Assembly: GCA_000828975.1 (NCBI GenBank)
Contig: AP014683.1
Coordinates: 291,520-355,519, forward strand
Direction: 5' to 3'
Source of the DNA: Burkholderiales bacterium GJ-E10
GTDB lineage: Bacteria; Pseudomonadota; Gammaproteobacteria; Burkholderiales; Burkholderiaceae_F
DNA length: 64,000 nucleotides
Under the pieces are notes generated by a model. That model was not told the origin of the DNA. It did no database searches and saw only the letters and a list, made by a program, of their open reading frames with translations. Positions 51,329 through 60,007 of this stretch are shown here, in pieces. The position numbers were made by a program, and so were the translations under genes. Within the stretch, counting starts at the first letter, position 1. Each line of letters opens with the position of its first letter.

Positions 51329-52156
51329 TCAGCGGCCCTGCCCGGCCTCCTGGATCAGACGTTCGACCGTCGCGAGGGGAATCATCCCCGGCGCGCGCCG
51401 GCCGTCGGCGAACAGGATCGTGGGGGTGCCCGTGATCTTCAGTTTGTGTCCGAGCGCCAGGTTCCGTTCGAGGGGCGCGTTGCAGGACGCCGGGGCCGGC
51501 GGCAGGCGTTCGCCTTGCACCATGACGGCATCCCAAGCCCGCGCGCGGTCGGCCGAACACCATACCGCCCGCGCCTTGGCGTAGGAGTCCCCCGGGTCGT
51601 TGCGATCGCGCGACAGGATCGGATACAGGAAGGTGTAGATCGTGACGTTCTTCAGGCCGGCGATCTCCCGCTCGAAGTGCTTGCAGTAGGGACAGTTGGG
51701 ATCCTCGAATTCCACCAGCAGCCGCGACCCGTTGCCGCGGACGGTCTTGATGGCGTCCGCCAGCGGCAGCGCCCGGATGTCCACGCGCTGGACCGCCTCC
51801 TCGCGCGGAGTCGTGAGGTCCTGGGCCTCCTGTCCCCGGAGGTCGAACGCCCGCCCGACGAGCAGGTAGTCGACGCGGGCGTCGACATAGACGACATCCA
51901 TGTCGTCGACGACCTCGTACAGTCCGAAAGGCATCCGGCACACCGAGTGAACGGTGCCGCCGATCCGCTGTTCGACGCGGGCGCGAATCGATCCGGCGAG
52001 TGCGGCGGGAACCGGCGCGACCGCCCGCCCGGCCACCGTTTGCGGGCAGGAGGAAAGCGGCGGAGGCGATGCCGCCGCCAGCGTAGCGGTGCTGCAGCCT
52101 GCAAGGAACAGCGCGAGCGCGCTGACGACACTGGAAATCCATTGACGACGAACCAC
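51329..52156 (-). CDS. DsbC-like thiol:disulfide protein, predicted lipoprotein
   Basis: A disulfide isomerase/reductase-type protein of the cell envelope. About 275 residues from the GTG at 52156, chosen because GGAG precedes it and the N-terminus becomes a clean lipoprotein signal with lipobox FLAGC (Cys21). A DsbC-like N-terminal dimerisation region (about 55-130) is followed by a thioredoxin fold with active site CPYC (155-158) and the cis-Pro loop ITGTPTIL. E. coli DsbC is soluble with CGYC, so the lipid anchor is a variation. Follows the UbiH-family gene on the same strand. Confidence 0.88.
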   Translation of the reverse strand: MVRRQWISSVVSALALFLAGCSTATLAAASPPPLSSCPQTVAGRAVAPVPAALAGSIRARVEQRIGGTVHSVCRMPFGLYEVVDDMDVVYVDARVDYLLVGRAFDLRGQEAQDLTTPREEAVQRVDIRALPLADAIKTVRGNGSRLLVEFEDPNCPYCKHFEREIAGLKNVTIYTFLYPILSRDRNDPGDSYAKARAVWCSADRARAWDAVMVQGERLPPAPASCNAPLERNLALGHKLKITGTPTILFADGRRAPGMIPLATVERLIQEAGQGR

Positions 52157-52215
52157 GATCAGCTCCAGCAGGAAGAAAACGATTCGGGGGGGACGGGGAC
52201 GGGCGCCAACGACGG

Positions 52216-53493
52216 TCACCCCAGGGCGTGGCGCACGAGCGCATTCTTGATCGGCGGCAGCGCATCGACCAGGGACATGCCGGCGTTGCGCAGGCGGCGG
52301 GTTGCCGCGTCCGGCGTCGCGAAGAGCGTGGCAAGCGCGCCGACCGTGCCGCGCATGAGCGCGATCGGCTCGGCACGCGCGCGTTCATAGCGGCGCAGCA
52401 GCACGAGGTCGCCGATGCCCCGCCAGGATTCCCGCGTATCCAGATGGAGCAGCAGGTCCGCGACGTCCTGGAGCCCGAGGTTCAGGCCTTGGCCGGCCAG
52501 CGGGTGCACGACATGGGCCGCGTCGCCCATCAGCGCCAGTCCGGGCCGCACCAGCCGGTCGACGACCAGCCGGCGCAGCGGGAAGGCATGCCGGTCGCCG
52601 AGGATTTCCAGGGCGCCGAGGACGCTGCCGCTGCGCTCTGTAACCCGCCGCTGGAATTCCGGCAGCGGCAGGGATTCCAGTTGCGGTGCAAGCGCGTCCG
52701 GCGCCGACCAGACCAGGGAGACATGGTTGCCGGGTAGCGGCAACAGCGCAACGATGCCTTCATCGGGCGTGAACCACTGATAGGCGACGCCGTCATGCGG
52801 GTGCTCGCAGGCGAAGTTGGCCACGAAGGCGATGTGGCCATACGGCTTCGCGTGGGCGCTGATGCCGGCCGCGGCGCGGACCGAGGAATTCTTCCCGTCG
52901 GCCCCGATCAGCAGGTCGCATTCCATCTGCGTGGCGGCGCCGTCCGCCCCCTCCACCAGATGAACGCGGGTCGCCCCGCCATCGAATGTCGCGGCGTGGA
53001 ACTGGAGCGGAATGTGCTCGATCCCCGGCGTCATCGCACAGCCGAGCCATAGCGCGCGCAACAGCGCGCTTTCCTCCCCGATCGTCGCGAGGCGTTCGGT
53101 GCAGGACGCGTAGGCGTCAAACCGCAGGCGCCCGCCCGCATCCCCGGCCACCTGCATGCGCGATACCGGGCAGGTGCGCGCCGGGTCGATCTGGGCCCAG
53201 ACCTTGCAATCCGTGAGCAGCCGCCGCGACCCTTCCGAGATCGCATAGATGCGCGGGTCGAATCGGGCCGGTCGGCCGCCGCCGGGCGGGGCCGGACCAT
53301 CCCCCGCCGCTTCGAAAAGGCGCGGTGTCGGGCCGATCAGGCGGACGCGCAGCCCGCGCTGCGCGCAGCCCAGCGCGGCGGCCAGTCCCACGACTCCGGT
53401 CCCGACCACGGCCACCGTCTCCGGACGGGCGGCATTGCTCCGCCGTTCCCGGCGGGGCGGCGACAACGCTGCGGAATGGGCTGGCACGGACAT
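52216..53493 (-). CDS. UbiH/UbiF/VisC-family FAD monooxygenase
   Basis: Flavin hydroxylase of ubiquinone synthesis. About 425 residues. The FAD fold AVVGTGVVGLAAALGCAQRG starts near 29, the DLLIGADGKNSSVR motif near 205 and GLALMGDAAHVVHPLAGQG near 315. The exact ring position it hydroxylates cannot be told. A Pro/Gly-rich insertion follows the first strand (about 65-75). The start is uncertain: ATG 53493 or an in-frame TTG at 53553. Divergent from nadA. Confidence 0.88.
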   Translation of the reverse strand: MSVPAHSAALSPPRRERRSNAARPETVAVVGTGVVGLAAALGCAQRGLRVRLIGPTPRLFEAAGDGPAPPGGGRPARFDPRIYAISEGSRRLLTDCKVWAQIDPARTCPVSRMQVAGDAGGRLRFDAYASCTERLATIGEESALLRALWLGCAMTPGIEHIPLQFHAATFDGGATRVHLVEGADGAATQMECDLLIGADGKNSSVRAAAGISAHAKPYGHIAFVANFACEHPHDGVAYQWFTPDEGIVALLPLPGNHVSLVWSAPDALAPQLESLPLPEFQRRVTERSGSVLGALEILGDRHAFPLRRLVVDRLVRPGLALMGDAAHVVHPLAGQGLNLGLQDVADLLLHLDTRESWRGIGDLVLLRRYERARAEPIALMRGTVGALATLFATPDAATRRLRNAGMSLVDALPPIKNALVRHALG

Positions 53494-53594
53494 GTTCGCG
53501 GGTGGTTCGTCTGTGATTCCCGCCTGGGTCGGCGGCGCCTTGCGCGCCGGCAAGGGGAAAAGGAGCAGGGGTCATTATAATTGGCTACCCTCCT

Positions 53595-54671
53595 ATGGAC
53601 GATCTTCGACCTGAATCACCATCGCCGCCACCGTCGGCGGCCCTGATCGCGCGCATCCGCGAGGCGTTGCGTGCGCTCGATGCCGTGCTCGTGGCGCATT
53701 ACTACGTCGATGGCGCGGTGCAGGACCTTGCCGACGCAACCGGCGGTTGCGTCGGGGACTCCCTGGAAATGGCCCGGTTCGGGCGCGACCATCCCGCCCG
53801 GACGCTGGTCGTCGCGGGAGTGCGCTTCATGGGCGAAACCGCAAAGATCCTGAGCCCCGACAAGCGGGTGCTGATGCCGGCCGTCGAGGCGACATGTTCC
53901 CTCGACCTAGGGTGCCCGATCGATCGGTTCGACGCTTTTTGCAACCAGCATCCGGACCGGGTCGTGGTCGTGTACGCGAACACCAGCGCGGCGGTCAAGG
54001 CGCGTGCCGACTGGGTGGCGACATCGAGCACGGGGCTCGACATCGTGCGCCATCTCCACGAGCAGGGAAAGAAGATCCTCTGGGCGCCGGACATCCATCT
54101 CGGCCAATACCTGCAGCAACAGACCGGCGCGGACATGCTGTTGTGGAACGCCAGTTGCATCGTCCATGACGAGTTCAAGGCGGCCGAGCTGGAGGCGATG
54201 CGCAAGGAGCATCCGCGGGCCAAGGTGCTCGTCCATCCCGAATCGCCGGCCGCGGTCGTCGCGCAGGCCGACGTCGTCGGCTCGACCACCCAGTTGTTGC
54301 GCGCCGCCGAGACCCTGGGGGCGCCGGAATACATCGTCGCCACCGACAACGGCATCCTGCACAAGATGCGACTGGCCCAGCCGGACAAGGTCTTTTTCGA
54401 GGCGCCGACCGCGGGCCGTGGCGCAACCTGCAAGAGCTGCGCGCACTGCCCCTGGATGGCCATGAACGAACTCGACCGTCTGGCGGATACGCTGGATGCC
54501 GCCGTGCGGGGCGATCGCTCCCAGGAGATCGATGTCGATCGCGACCTGGCCGCCCGCGCGCTGATCCCGATCGAGCGCATGCTGGCGTTCGCTGCGGCGC
54601 GCAAGGCTGCGGGGGCCCCGGCGCCGGCGCCATTTCTTCAGGCGGGATCGCAAGGCGTGGGGCCTGCGTGA
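53595..54671 (+). CDS. nadA: Quinolinate synthase
   Basis: [4Fe-4S] enzyme joining iminoaspartate and dihydroxyacetone phosphate to quinolinate. A 358-residue protein. Cluster cysteines occur in [13 protein letters not shown] (near 100), [13 protein letters not shown] (near 188) and [17 protein letters not shown] (near 280). Substrate residues are in [17 protein letters not shown]. It ends overlapping the nadC start (GTGA). Confidence 0.96.
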   Translation: MDDLRPESPSPPPSAALIARIREALRALDAVLVAHYYVDGAVQDLADATGGCVGDSLEMARFGRDHPARTLVVAGVRFMGETAKILSPDKRVLMPAVEATCSLDLGCPIDRFDAFCNQHPDRVVVVYANTSAAVKARADWVATSSTGLDIVRHLHEQGKKILWAPDIHLGQYLQQQTGADMLLWNASCIVHDEFKAAELEAMRKEHPRAKVLVHPESPAAVVAQADVVGSTTQLLRAAETLGAPEYIVATDNGILHKMRLAQPDKVFFEAPTAGRGATCKSCAHCPWMAMNELDRLADTLDAAVRGDRSQEIDVDRDLAARALIPIERMLAFAAARKAAGAPAPAPFLQAGSQGVGPA

Positions 54672-55564
54672 CGGCTGCGCGCTGGTGTTTTGCCGATCCC
54701 GGGCAGATCCCGGTACTCGAAGCGGCGGTGGCAGCCAATGTTGCTGCGGCCTTGGCCGAGGACGTCGGTTCCGGCGATTGCACCGCGGAACTGCTGCCGG
54801 CCGGGGCCACGGTCGATGCCCGGCTGCTGGTCCGCGAGCCGGCGGTCTTGTGCGGCAAACCCTGGGCGGAGTCGGTGTTCGATCGACTCGATCCGCGGGT
54901 CACGATCGAATGGGCGTATCCCGAAGGCGCGCAGATGGCCGCGGATTCGCTGGTGTGCCGCCTGCACGGTCCGGCGCGCGCGATCCTGACCGGCGAACGT
55001 GCGGCGATCGACTTTCTGCAAACCTTGTCGGCGGTTGCCACCGCGACGCGGCGCTACGTCGATGCGGTTGCCGAGGTGCCGGGGAGCCGGGCACGCATTC
55101 TCGATACGCGCAAGACGATCCCCGGCCTGCGCGTGGCGCAGAAGTACGCCGTGCGGGTCGGCGGGGGCGTCAACCATCGCATGGGACTCTATGACGCCAT
55201 CCTGATCAAGGAGAACCACATCGCCGCAGCGGGAGGCGTGGGCCCGGCGCTACGGGCGGCGGCGGGACGGGGAGTGCCGGTGCAGATCGAAGTCGAGACC
55301 CTTGCGCAATTGCAGGAGGCGCTCACCGCCGGTGCGCGGTCGGTTCTGCTCGACAACTTCGTGCCGGAGACGATGCGGGAAGCGGTGGCGCTGGCACGCG
55401 CGCATGCCCGGGACACCGGGACGGAGCCGGCGGTGCTGGAGGCTTCGGGCGGCGTACGGCTGGAAACCGTGCGCGGGATCGCGGCGACGGGCGTCGACCG
55501 GATTTCGATCGGCAGCCTCACCAAGGACGTGCGCGCGATCGATTTTTCGTTGCGGGTGGCGTAA
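54668..55564 (+). CDS. nadC: Nicotinate-nucleotide pyrophosphorylase (carboxylating)
   Basis: Quinolinate phosphoribosyltransferase, making nicotinate mononucleotide. A 298-residue protein with [59 protein letters not shown] and [19 protein letters not shown]. Starts at GTG overlapping the nadA stop, so the two are coupled. Together with nadB (22898) this completes de novo quinolinate synthesis in the window. Confidence 0.97.
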   Translation: MTAARWCFADPGQIPVLEAAVAANVAAALAEDVGSGDCTAELLPAGATVDARLLVREPAVLCGKPWAESVFDRLDPRVTIEWAYPEGAQMAADSLVCRLHGPARAILTGERAAIDFLQTLSAVATATRRYVDAVAEVPGSRARILDTRKTIPGLRVAQKYAVRVGGGVNHRMGLYDAILIKENHIAAAGGVGPALRAAAGRGVPVQIEVETLAQLQEALTAGARSVLLDNFVPETMREAVALARAHARDTGTEPAVLEASGGVRLETVRGIAATGVDRISIGSLTKDVRAIDFSLRVA

Positions 55565-55647
55565 TCCCGGGTCTTGGCGGCAGTGCCGTGGCGCCGCCCG
55601 GCGCGACCCCCCTCCCGCCGGGGCGGGAGAGGACGGGGGGTAGGCGT

Positions 55648-56400
55648 TCAGCCCTTGTTTCCCTTTTGCAGGTTTGCCGACGTCAGCGACACGAACCGCA
55701 GCGCACGCAGCGTGTCCGGATTGCCGGCGACGTGCAGCAGCCCGAACAGCCCACCCGAAGGCGCCGGCTCCCGGGCTACCGCGGCTTTCGCCGCGCAGGC
55801 CGCTTCGGCAAGATCGATCAGGCCGTCCTGCACTTCCTCGCGTCCCAGGACGTCGATCAGGCGCAGGAATCCTTCGTTGCGCGCCAGTTTGTCGACGAGT
55901 GCTGCGAGCTGGGTGGCGACGAGGGCGAGCCGGTTGACGATGTCGTCCGACAGCGAGTCTTCCATCGAACCCACCAGCCGGGCTAGGCCGGCGAGACGAT
56001 CCAGGTCGCCGCTTTCGACCATCCGCGTGATCGTCGGCAGGGCCTGCATGATCCCGCTGCGGTTGATGCGGTCCAGCAGGTCCAGGCCGCCCGCCGCGGC
56101 GCCCGACAGGCGTCCGACGATATCGTCCGACAGGCTGTCCTCGGCCGCACCGATCAGGCGGGCGAGATCGGCCACGCGCTGCAGGTCGCCGCTTTGGACC
56201 AGCGCCGACACGGTTGGGAGTGCATCCCATACGCCGCTGCGGTTGGCCCGGTCCAGGGCGTCGAGTCCGTTGCCGACCGTTGCCGAAAGGCGTGTGACGG
56301 TGTCATCCGTCAGCGCATCGCGAGCCCCCGCAAACAGGCGCTCCAATTCCCCCGTTACCACCGCGTTGGCGGCGGTCGGGTCCGTTTGTCCCTGGCTCAT
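55648..56400 (-). CDS. DUF1641 protein with internal duplication
   Basis: A 250-residue soluble helical protein. Two tandem units of about 58 residues, near 37-94 and 95-152, share the pattern GLDxLDRxNRSGxxxALPT and end in AEDSLSDDIV/MEDSLSDDIV; a weaker third follows. DUF1641 proteins are often encoded beside sulfide:quinone-reductase-like flavoproteins or formate dehydrogenases, without known function. Here it follows the flavoprotein gene by 9 bases, last in a sulfur-relay operon. Confidence 0.85.
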   Translation of the reverse strand: MSQGQTDPTAANAVVTGELERLFAGARDALTDDTVTRLSATVGNGLDALDRANRSGVWDALPTVSALVQSGDLQRVADLARLIGAAEDSLSDDIVGRLSGAAAGGLDLLDRINRSGIMQALPTITRMVESGDLDRLAGLARLVGSMEDSLSDDIVNRLALVATQLAALVDKLARNEGFLRLIDVLGREEVQDGLIDLAEAACAAKAAVAREPAPSGGLFGLLHVAGNPDTLRALRFVSLTSANLQKGNKG

Positions 56401-56409
56401 GGCGGCTCC

Positions 56410-57543
56410 CTACAAAAGTCCGCGGGCGCTGGCCCAGTACAACTGGTTGTAGGCCATCTTGAACCAGTGGATGGACTTGGTGGGCGGCTTCGGATCCGGG
56501 GGCGTCGTGTAGTTGAACATCGCGTAGGTGGCCTTGTCCTTCCCCGCTTCGATGAAGCAGAACACTTTGCCGTCGTAGTCGCGCACGGGCGAACCGATCT
56601 TCACGATCGCCGCGAGGTTCTCCGCCAACGCTTCGGCCTCGAAGTGGGCCGTCGATCCGGCTTTGCTGATCGGCAGGTTGGTGGTGTCGCCGAGCGCGAA
56701 CGCATTTTCGCGTCCTTCGATGTTGAGCCGGTTCCGGTTCACCGGGATCCAGCCGCCCTTGCCGAGGTTGTTCTTCTCGATCACCTCCATCCCTTTGTGG
56801 CCGGGAACGGCAACCAGCAGATCGAACGGCGTCTCCGCCCCTTCGATGCTGCGGATCACCTTCTTCTCGCCGTCGACTTCCTTCATGTTGAACAGCGTTT
56901 CGCTGGTGATGCCGCGCTGGTCGAACTCGCCCTGCATCCATTTGCCGACCGGCTCCAGGCTGTGCAGGCGGCCGATCGGGTAGGTGTAGTGGATCGAGAC
57001 CTTGTCGGCCAGTCCGCGGTCGCGGAAGAAGTCGTAAAGCGTGAAGGTGAGTTCGGGCGGGATCATCGGGCACTTGTGCGGCACGCCCGCCGAGATCACG
57101 ATGCGCCCGCCGCGGAAGGCGTTGATGGTCTTCCAGAACTTCAACGCCGCTTCTTCGGTGTAGACGTTGATCGAATGCTCCGCCAGCCCGGGGATCTCTT
57201 CCGGCACGGCACGCGAACCGGTGGCGATGGCGATGAGGTCGTAATCGAACGTGCGGCCGCTTTTCGTCTTCACCCGGTTCTTGTCGAGATCGAACTCCTC
57301 CACGGGGTCGACGTGGAACTCGATTCCCGGCTCGAGCAGGCTTGCCTGATCCCGATAGAGTTCGTCCGTGGAGGCACGCCCCAGCGCGACGTAGAGCAGT
57401 CCGGGTTGATACATGTGCCGGTCCGATGCGGAGAGCATCGTCAGGCGCACCTTCTTGGTCTTGATTTCGTGCGACAGCCGCCGGGCCAGATTGTTGGCCA
57501 GGATCGTGCCGCCCATTCCGCCGCCTACGATCAGAATTTTCAT
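56410..57543 (-). CDS. Sulfide:quinone reductase-like FAD oxidoreductase
   Basis: A 377-residue pyridine-nucleotide-disulfide-type flavoprotein. The N-terminal FAD loop is ILIVGGGMGGTILANNLARR, the middle ATGSRAVPEEIPG, and the C-terminal NAFALGDTTNLPISKAGSTA. It has just two cysteines, Cys158 (GVPHKCPMIPPE) and Cys329 (VFCFIEAG). These correspond roughly to the two redox cysteines essential in sulfide:quinone reductases; the third, Cys128-type, is absent. The tail WFKMAYNQLYWASARG is amphipathic, as used for membrane contact. Encoded in an operon with TusA and DsrE-like carriers, so it may act on protein-bound persulfide rather than free sulfide. Confidence 0.85.
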   Translation of the reverse strand: MKILIVGGGMGGTILANNLARRLSHEIKTKKVRLTMLSASDRHMYQPGLLYVALGRASTDELYRDQASLLEPGIEFHVDPVEEFDLDKNRVKTKSGRTFDYDLIAIATGSRAVPEEIPGLAEHSINVYTEEAALKFWKTINAFRGGRIVISAGVPHKCPMIPPELTFTLYDFFRDRGLADKVSIHYTYPIGRLHSLEPVGKWMQGEFDQRGITSETLFNMKEVDGEKKVIRSIEGAETPFDLLVAVPGHKGMEVIEKNNLGKGGWIPVNRNRLNIEGRENAFALGDTTNLPISKAGSTAHFEAEALAENLAAIVKIGSPVRDYDGKVFCFIEAGKDKATYAMFNYTTPPDPKPPTKSIHWFKMAYNQLYWASARGLL

Positions 57544-57570
57544 TTTTTGTCTCCTCCCTTGTCGTCCCGA

Positions 57571-57801
57571 TTACTTCGTCTTGCGGACCACGACGTGCCA
57601 CACCCCCGACTCCTGGGAGGTGGAAACCATTTCGTGGCCGACCTTGCGAATCCATTCCGGGATGTCCGCCGACGACCCTTCGTCCGAGGACAGCACCTCG
57701 AGCTCATCCCCCACGTCCGCCAGCTTGATCCCGGCGATCAGTTCCATCAGCGGCCCGGGACAGAACGTTCCCCGCGCGTCGATCGTATGTCGCTTCGCCA
57801 T
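57571..57801 (-). CDS. TusA-family sulfur carrier (second copy)
   Basis: A 76-residue sulfur carrier with the CPGP form of the CPxP motif (Cys14, DARGTFCPGPLM). It differs clearly from the dsr-linked TusA (31020-31244), so it is not a recent duplicate. The start at 57801 matches family length. It lies 29 bases after the DsrE-like gene and 27 before the flavoprotein gene. Confidence 0.92.
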   Translation of the reverse strand: MAKRHTIDARGTFCPGPLMELIAGIKLADVGDELEVLSSDEGSSADIPEWIRKVGHEMVSTSQESGVWHVVVRKTK

Positions 57802-57830
57802 CGCACTGCTCCTTCTTCTTTTTCTCGAAT

Positions 57831-58223
57831 TCAAAACGTAAGCATCTGCCCGCCTGCGCTGTCGGTCAAGAACTTCGTCAGCCCCAGAGGCGATGCAAGA
57901 AATCCGTCCAGATCCCCGGCTTTGACGCCGAGCACGTCCATCGCCATCGAACAGGGATGCACCTTGGCGTCGCCGAGTTCGATGGCATTTTCAAACAGGT
58001 CCTTGAATGGCGGAACCTTCTTGCCGGCCATGATCTGACCGAAAGTTCCCTCCGGAGCCGGGGCGGACGGATTGTCGCGCACGAAAAATTGCAGCGAATT
58101 CATGGACAGCAGAACGGTGACGGCCGTTCCGCTCACCGCGCCGACCGACGCGACCATCGCGGCCATCTGCAGGCGCTCGATGCTGCCGCTGACGACCAGA
58201 ATGCTGAGCTTGGAGGAACTCAT
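57831..58223 (-). CDS. DsrE/DsrF-like protein
   Basis: A 130-residue DsrE-fold protein. Begins [20 protein letters not shown] and has [18 protein letters not shown] single cysteine, Cys91 in [13 protein letters not shown], is the likely persulfide site. Starts the four-gene operon DsrE-like, TusA, SQR-like, DUF1641. GGAGGAACTC precedes the operon start region, and ung is divergent from it. Confidence 0.88.
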   Translation of the reverse strand: MSSSKLSILVVSGSIERLQMAAMVASVGAVSGTAVTVLLSMNSLQFFVRDNPSAPAPEGTFGQIMAGKKVPPFKDLFENAIELGDAKVHPCSMAMDVLGVKAGDLDGFLASPLGLTKFLTDSAGGQMLTF

Positions 58224-58351
58224 CGGGTATCGTCTCCCTTGTGTTTCGTGATGTTGTGGACGGCGGGGTGCGCCGGAAGGACCCTCGCGCCGATTCTGGA
58301 TCCCCCCATTCTGGAGAAGCCATCCCCTAGTCGGGTAGGGGGGATCCCGCC

Positions 58352-59089
58352 ATGCTTTCCCGTACGCCGATGCATTCCAATCCATGCCTCCGCGCTCCCG
58401 CCCGAGCGCATTTCGACGCCCTCCCTGCGGCTTGGCGCACGCGACTGCGCGATGCGCTCGCCGACGAGGCGTCTCATCGCCTTGTCTCGTTTCTCGACGC
58501 GCGGATCGCCGCCGGAGCGCGAGTCTATCCGCCGCGCCCCTTTGCCGCGCTGGAGGGGTGCGATCCCGGTGACGTCCGGGTCGTGATCCTCGGCCAGGAT
58601 CCCTACCACGGCCCCGGCCAAGCCCATGGGCTGGCGTTTTCCGTCCCCGACGGCGTGCGGCCGCCGCCCAGCCTGCGCAACATGTTCCGCGAACTCCAGC
58701 GCGACGGGATCTGCGCGCAGATCCCGTCCACGGGCAACCTCGCTTCCTGGGCGGGCCAAGGCGTGCTGTTGTGGAACGCGGTGCTGACGGTGGAGGAGGG
58801 GCAGGCCAACAGTCATGCCGGCAAGGGATGGGAGGCGATTACGGACGCGGTCCTTGACGCCGTGGCGCGCGACCCGGCCCCCAAGGTTTTCTTGCTCTGG
58901 GGGGCGCACGCGCAGGCGCGCCGCGGCCGGATCGAGGCGGCGGCCGGCGGGCGGCACTGCATCCTCACCGCCAACCACCCGTCGCCGCTCTCCGCACGGC
59001 GTCCGCCGGTGCCCTTCCTGGGTTGCGGGCACTTTTCCCGAGCAAACGAGTTCCTGGTTGCGCAGGGGCGGGCACCGGTGGCGTGGTGA
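58352..59089 (+). CDS. ung: Uracil-DNA glycosylase, family 1
   Basis: Removes uracil from DNA. A 245-residue protein with motif [19 protein letters not shown] (catalytic Asp83), [14 protein letters not shown] and motif B HPSPLSA (His near 206). The ATG at 58352 follows a GGGGGGATC stretch; a second ATG six codons on is possible. Confidence 0.96.
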   Translation: MLSRTPMHSNPCLRAPARAHFDALPAAWRTRLRDALADEASHRLVSFLDARIAAGARVYPPRPFAALEGCDPGDVRVVILGQDPYHGPGQAHGLAFSVPDGVRPPPSLRNMFRELQRDGICAQIPSTGNLASWAGQGVLLWNAVLTVEEGQANSHAGKGWEAITDAVLDAVARDPAPKVFLLWGAHAQARRGRIEAAAGGRHCILTANHPSPLSARRPPVPFLGCGHFSRANEFLVAQGRAPVAW

Positions 59090-59092
59090 TTC

Positions 59093-60007
59093 TTATTTGC
59101 CTTCTTGTGCCTGTGCTTGGCGAGTCAGCCATTCGCGATACGAACCGTAGTCCTCAATGGCAAAACCCATGAACGCCTGGTTGTCACGGAAGGCATGTTT
59201 CGTTTGGAAGAGTGCGCGGTTCAGATCGCGCTCGGTTCGCTCCCAGAAAGAGGATTTCCCCAGCTTGCTGGGCGCCACCTCGATGCCGATCAGAACCGGC
59301 TTCCCCTCATGCGCGGCGATTGCCAGGGATGCGGCGGCATGGTCGATGATTCCGTCCTCGCCATCTGCTCGGTTCCGGTAATCCATTACGACCGCATAGT
59401 CGAACACTGCGAGGACGTGTTGGGTGACGCTGCCGGAGACGCCGCGCCATCGCACCGAAAGCGCGGAAAACCAGAACGGGATTGCAGGCCCCACCACGAG
59501 CGCCTGGCCCGAGGCGCGCTTCAAGTCCATCAAGGCGTTGCCCAGGTCAAGGTATTGTCGAAGGAGTTCGTGTTCATTGCGCCGCCACCCGTCGATGTTG
59601 TAGGGTTCGATATCGAGGTTTACCCCGTCGAATCGCTCGGATGCTGCGGCGGAATGGTTGTAGTCCAGCACGCGCTGGAACATCATCATGGCGCTGGTTC
59701 GCCAGTCGGGGCCGAGGAGTGCGAATACGCGCAGCCCTGCGCCATGGGCGCGCCGGATGAAGTGCCGGTAATCGGCCGCCCGGCGGACCAGAAGGCCTTG
59801 GTCATGGACCGCGTCCGCATAGAGGTAGAGCGTGGTGATGTGTCGGTGCCGCGCCAAGGAAAACGCTTGCCGCATGTCTGACGGGTTCTCGATCAGATGG
59901 AGTGCATCCGACTCCCAAACCCAGGTCGCGCATTCGGCAGCGATGGCGGGCGGAACCGCCAGCGCCAGGGACGCGAGCAGTGCGGCAACCCGGCCCAAAA
60001 TCATCAT
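59093..60007 (-). CDS. Exported GH18-like TIM-barrel protein
   Basis: A 304-residue protein with signal peptide (LLASLALAVPPAIAA, cut near 24). The centre has FDGVNLDIEPYN: residues 127-134 fit the GH18-type DGxDxDxE pattern with Asn130 in place of the first inner Asp, and Glu134 as possible acid. FALLGPDW and FDYAVVMDYRNR resemble barrel strands 3 and 6. A hydrolase acting on a secreted or cell-wall polysaccharide is plausible, but the family is not certain. Its ATG overlaps the stop of the membrane phosphotransferase gene (ATGA). Confidence 0.65.
   Translation of the reverse strand: MMILGRVAALLASLALAVPPAIAAECATWVWESDALHLIENPSDMRQAFSLARHRHITTLYLYADAVHDQGLLVRRAADYRHFIRRAHGAGLRVFALLGPDWRTSAMMMFQRVLDYNHSAAASERFDGVNLDIEPYNIDGWRRNEHELLRQYLDLGNALMDLKRASGQALVVGPAIPFWFSALSVRWRGVSGSVTQHVLAVFDYAVVMDYRNRADGEDGIIDHAAASLAIAAHEGKPVLIGIEVAPSKLGKSSFWERTERDLNRALFQTKHAFRDNQAFMGFAIEDYGSYREWLTRQAQAQEGK

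Noticed and set aside
55612..55629. Perfect CTCCCGCC / GGCGGGAG inverted repeat between nadC and the DUF1641 gene
   Set aside because: It lies between convergent genes, but has a two-base centre and no T-run on either strand, so an intrinsic terminator cannot be supported.
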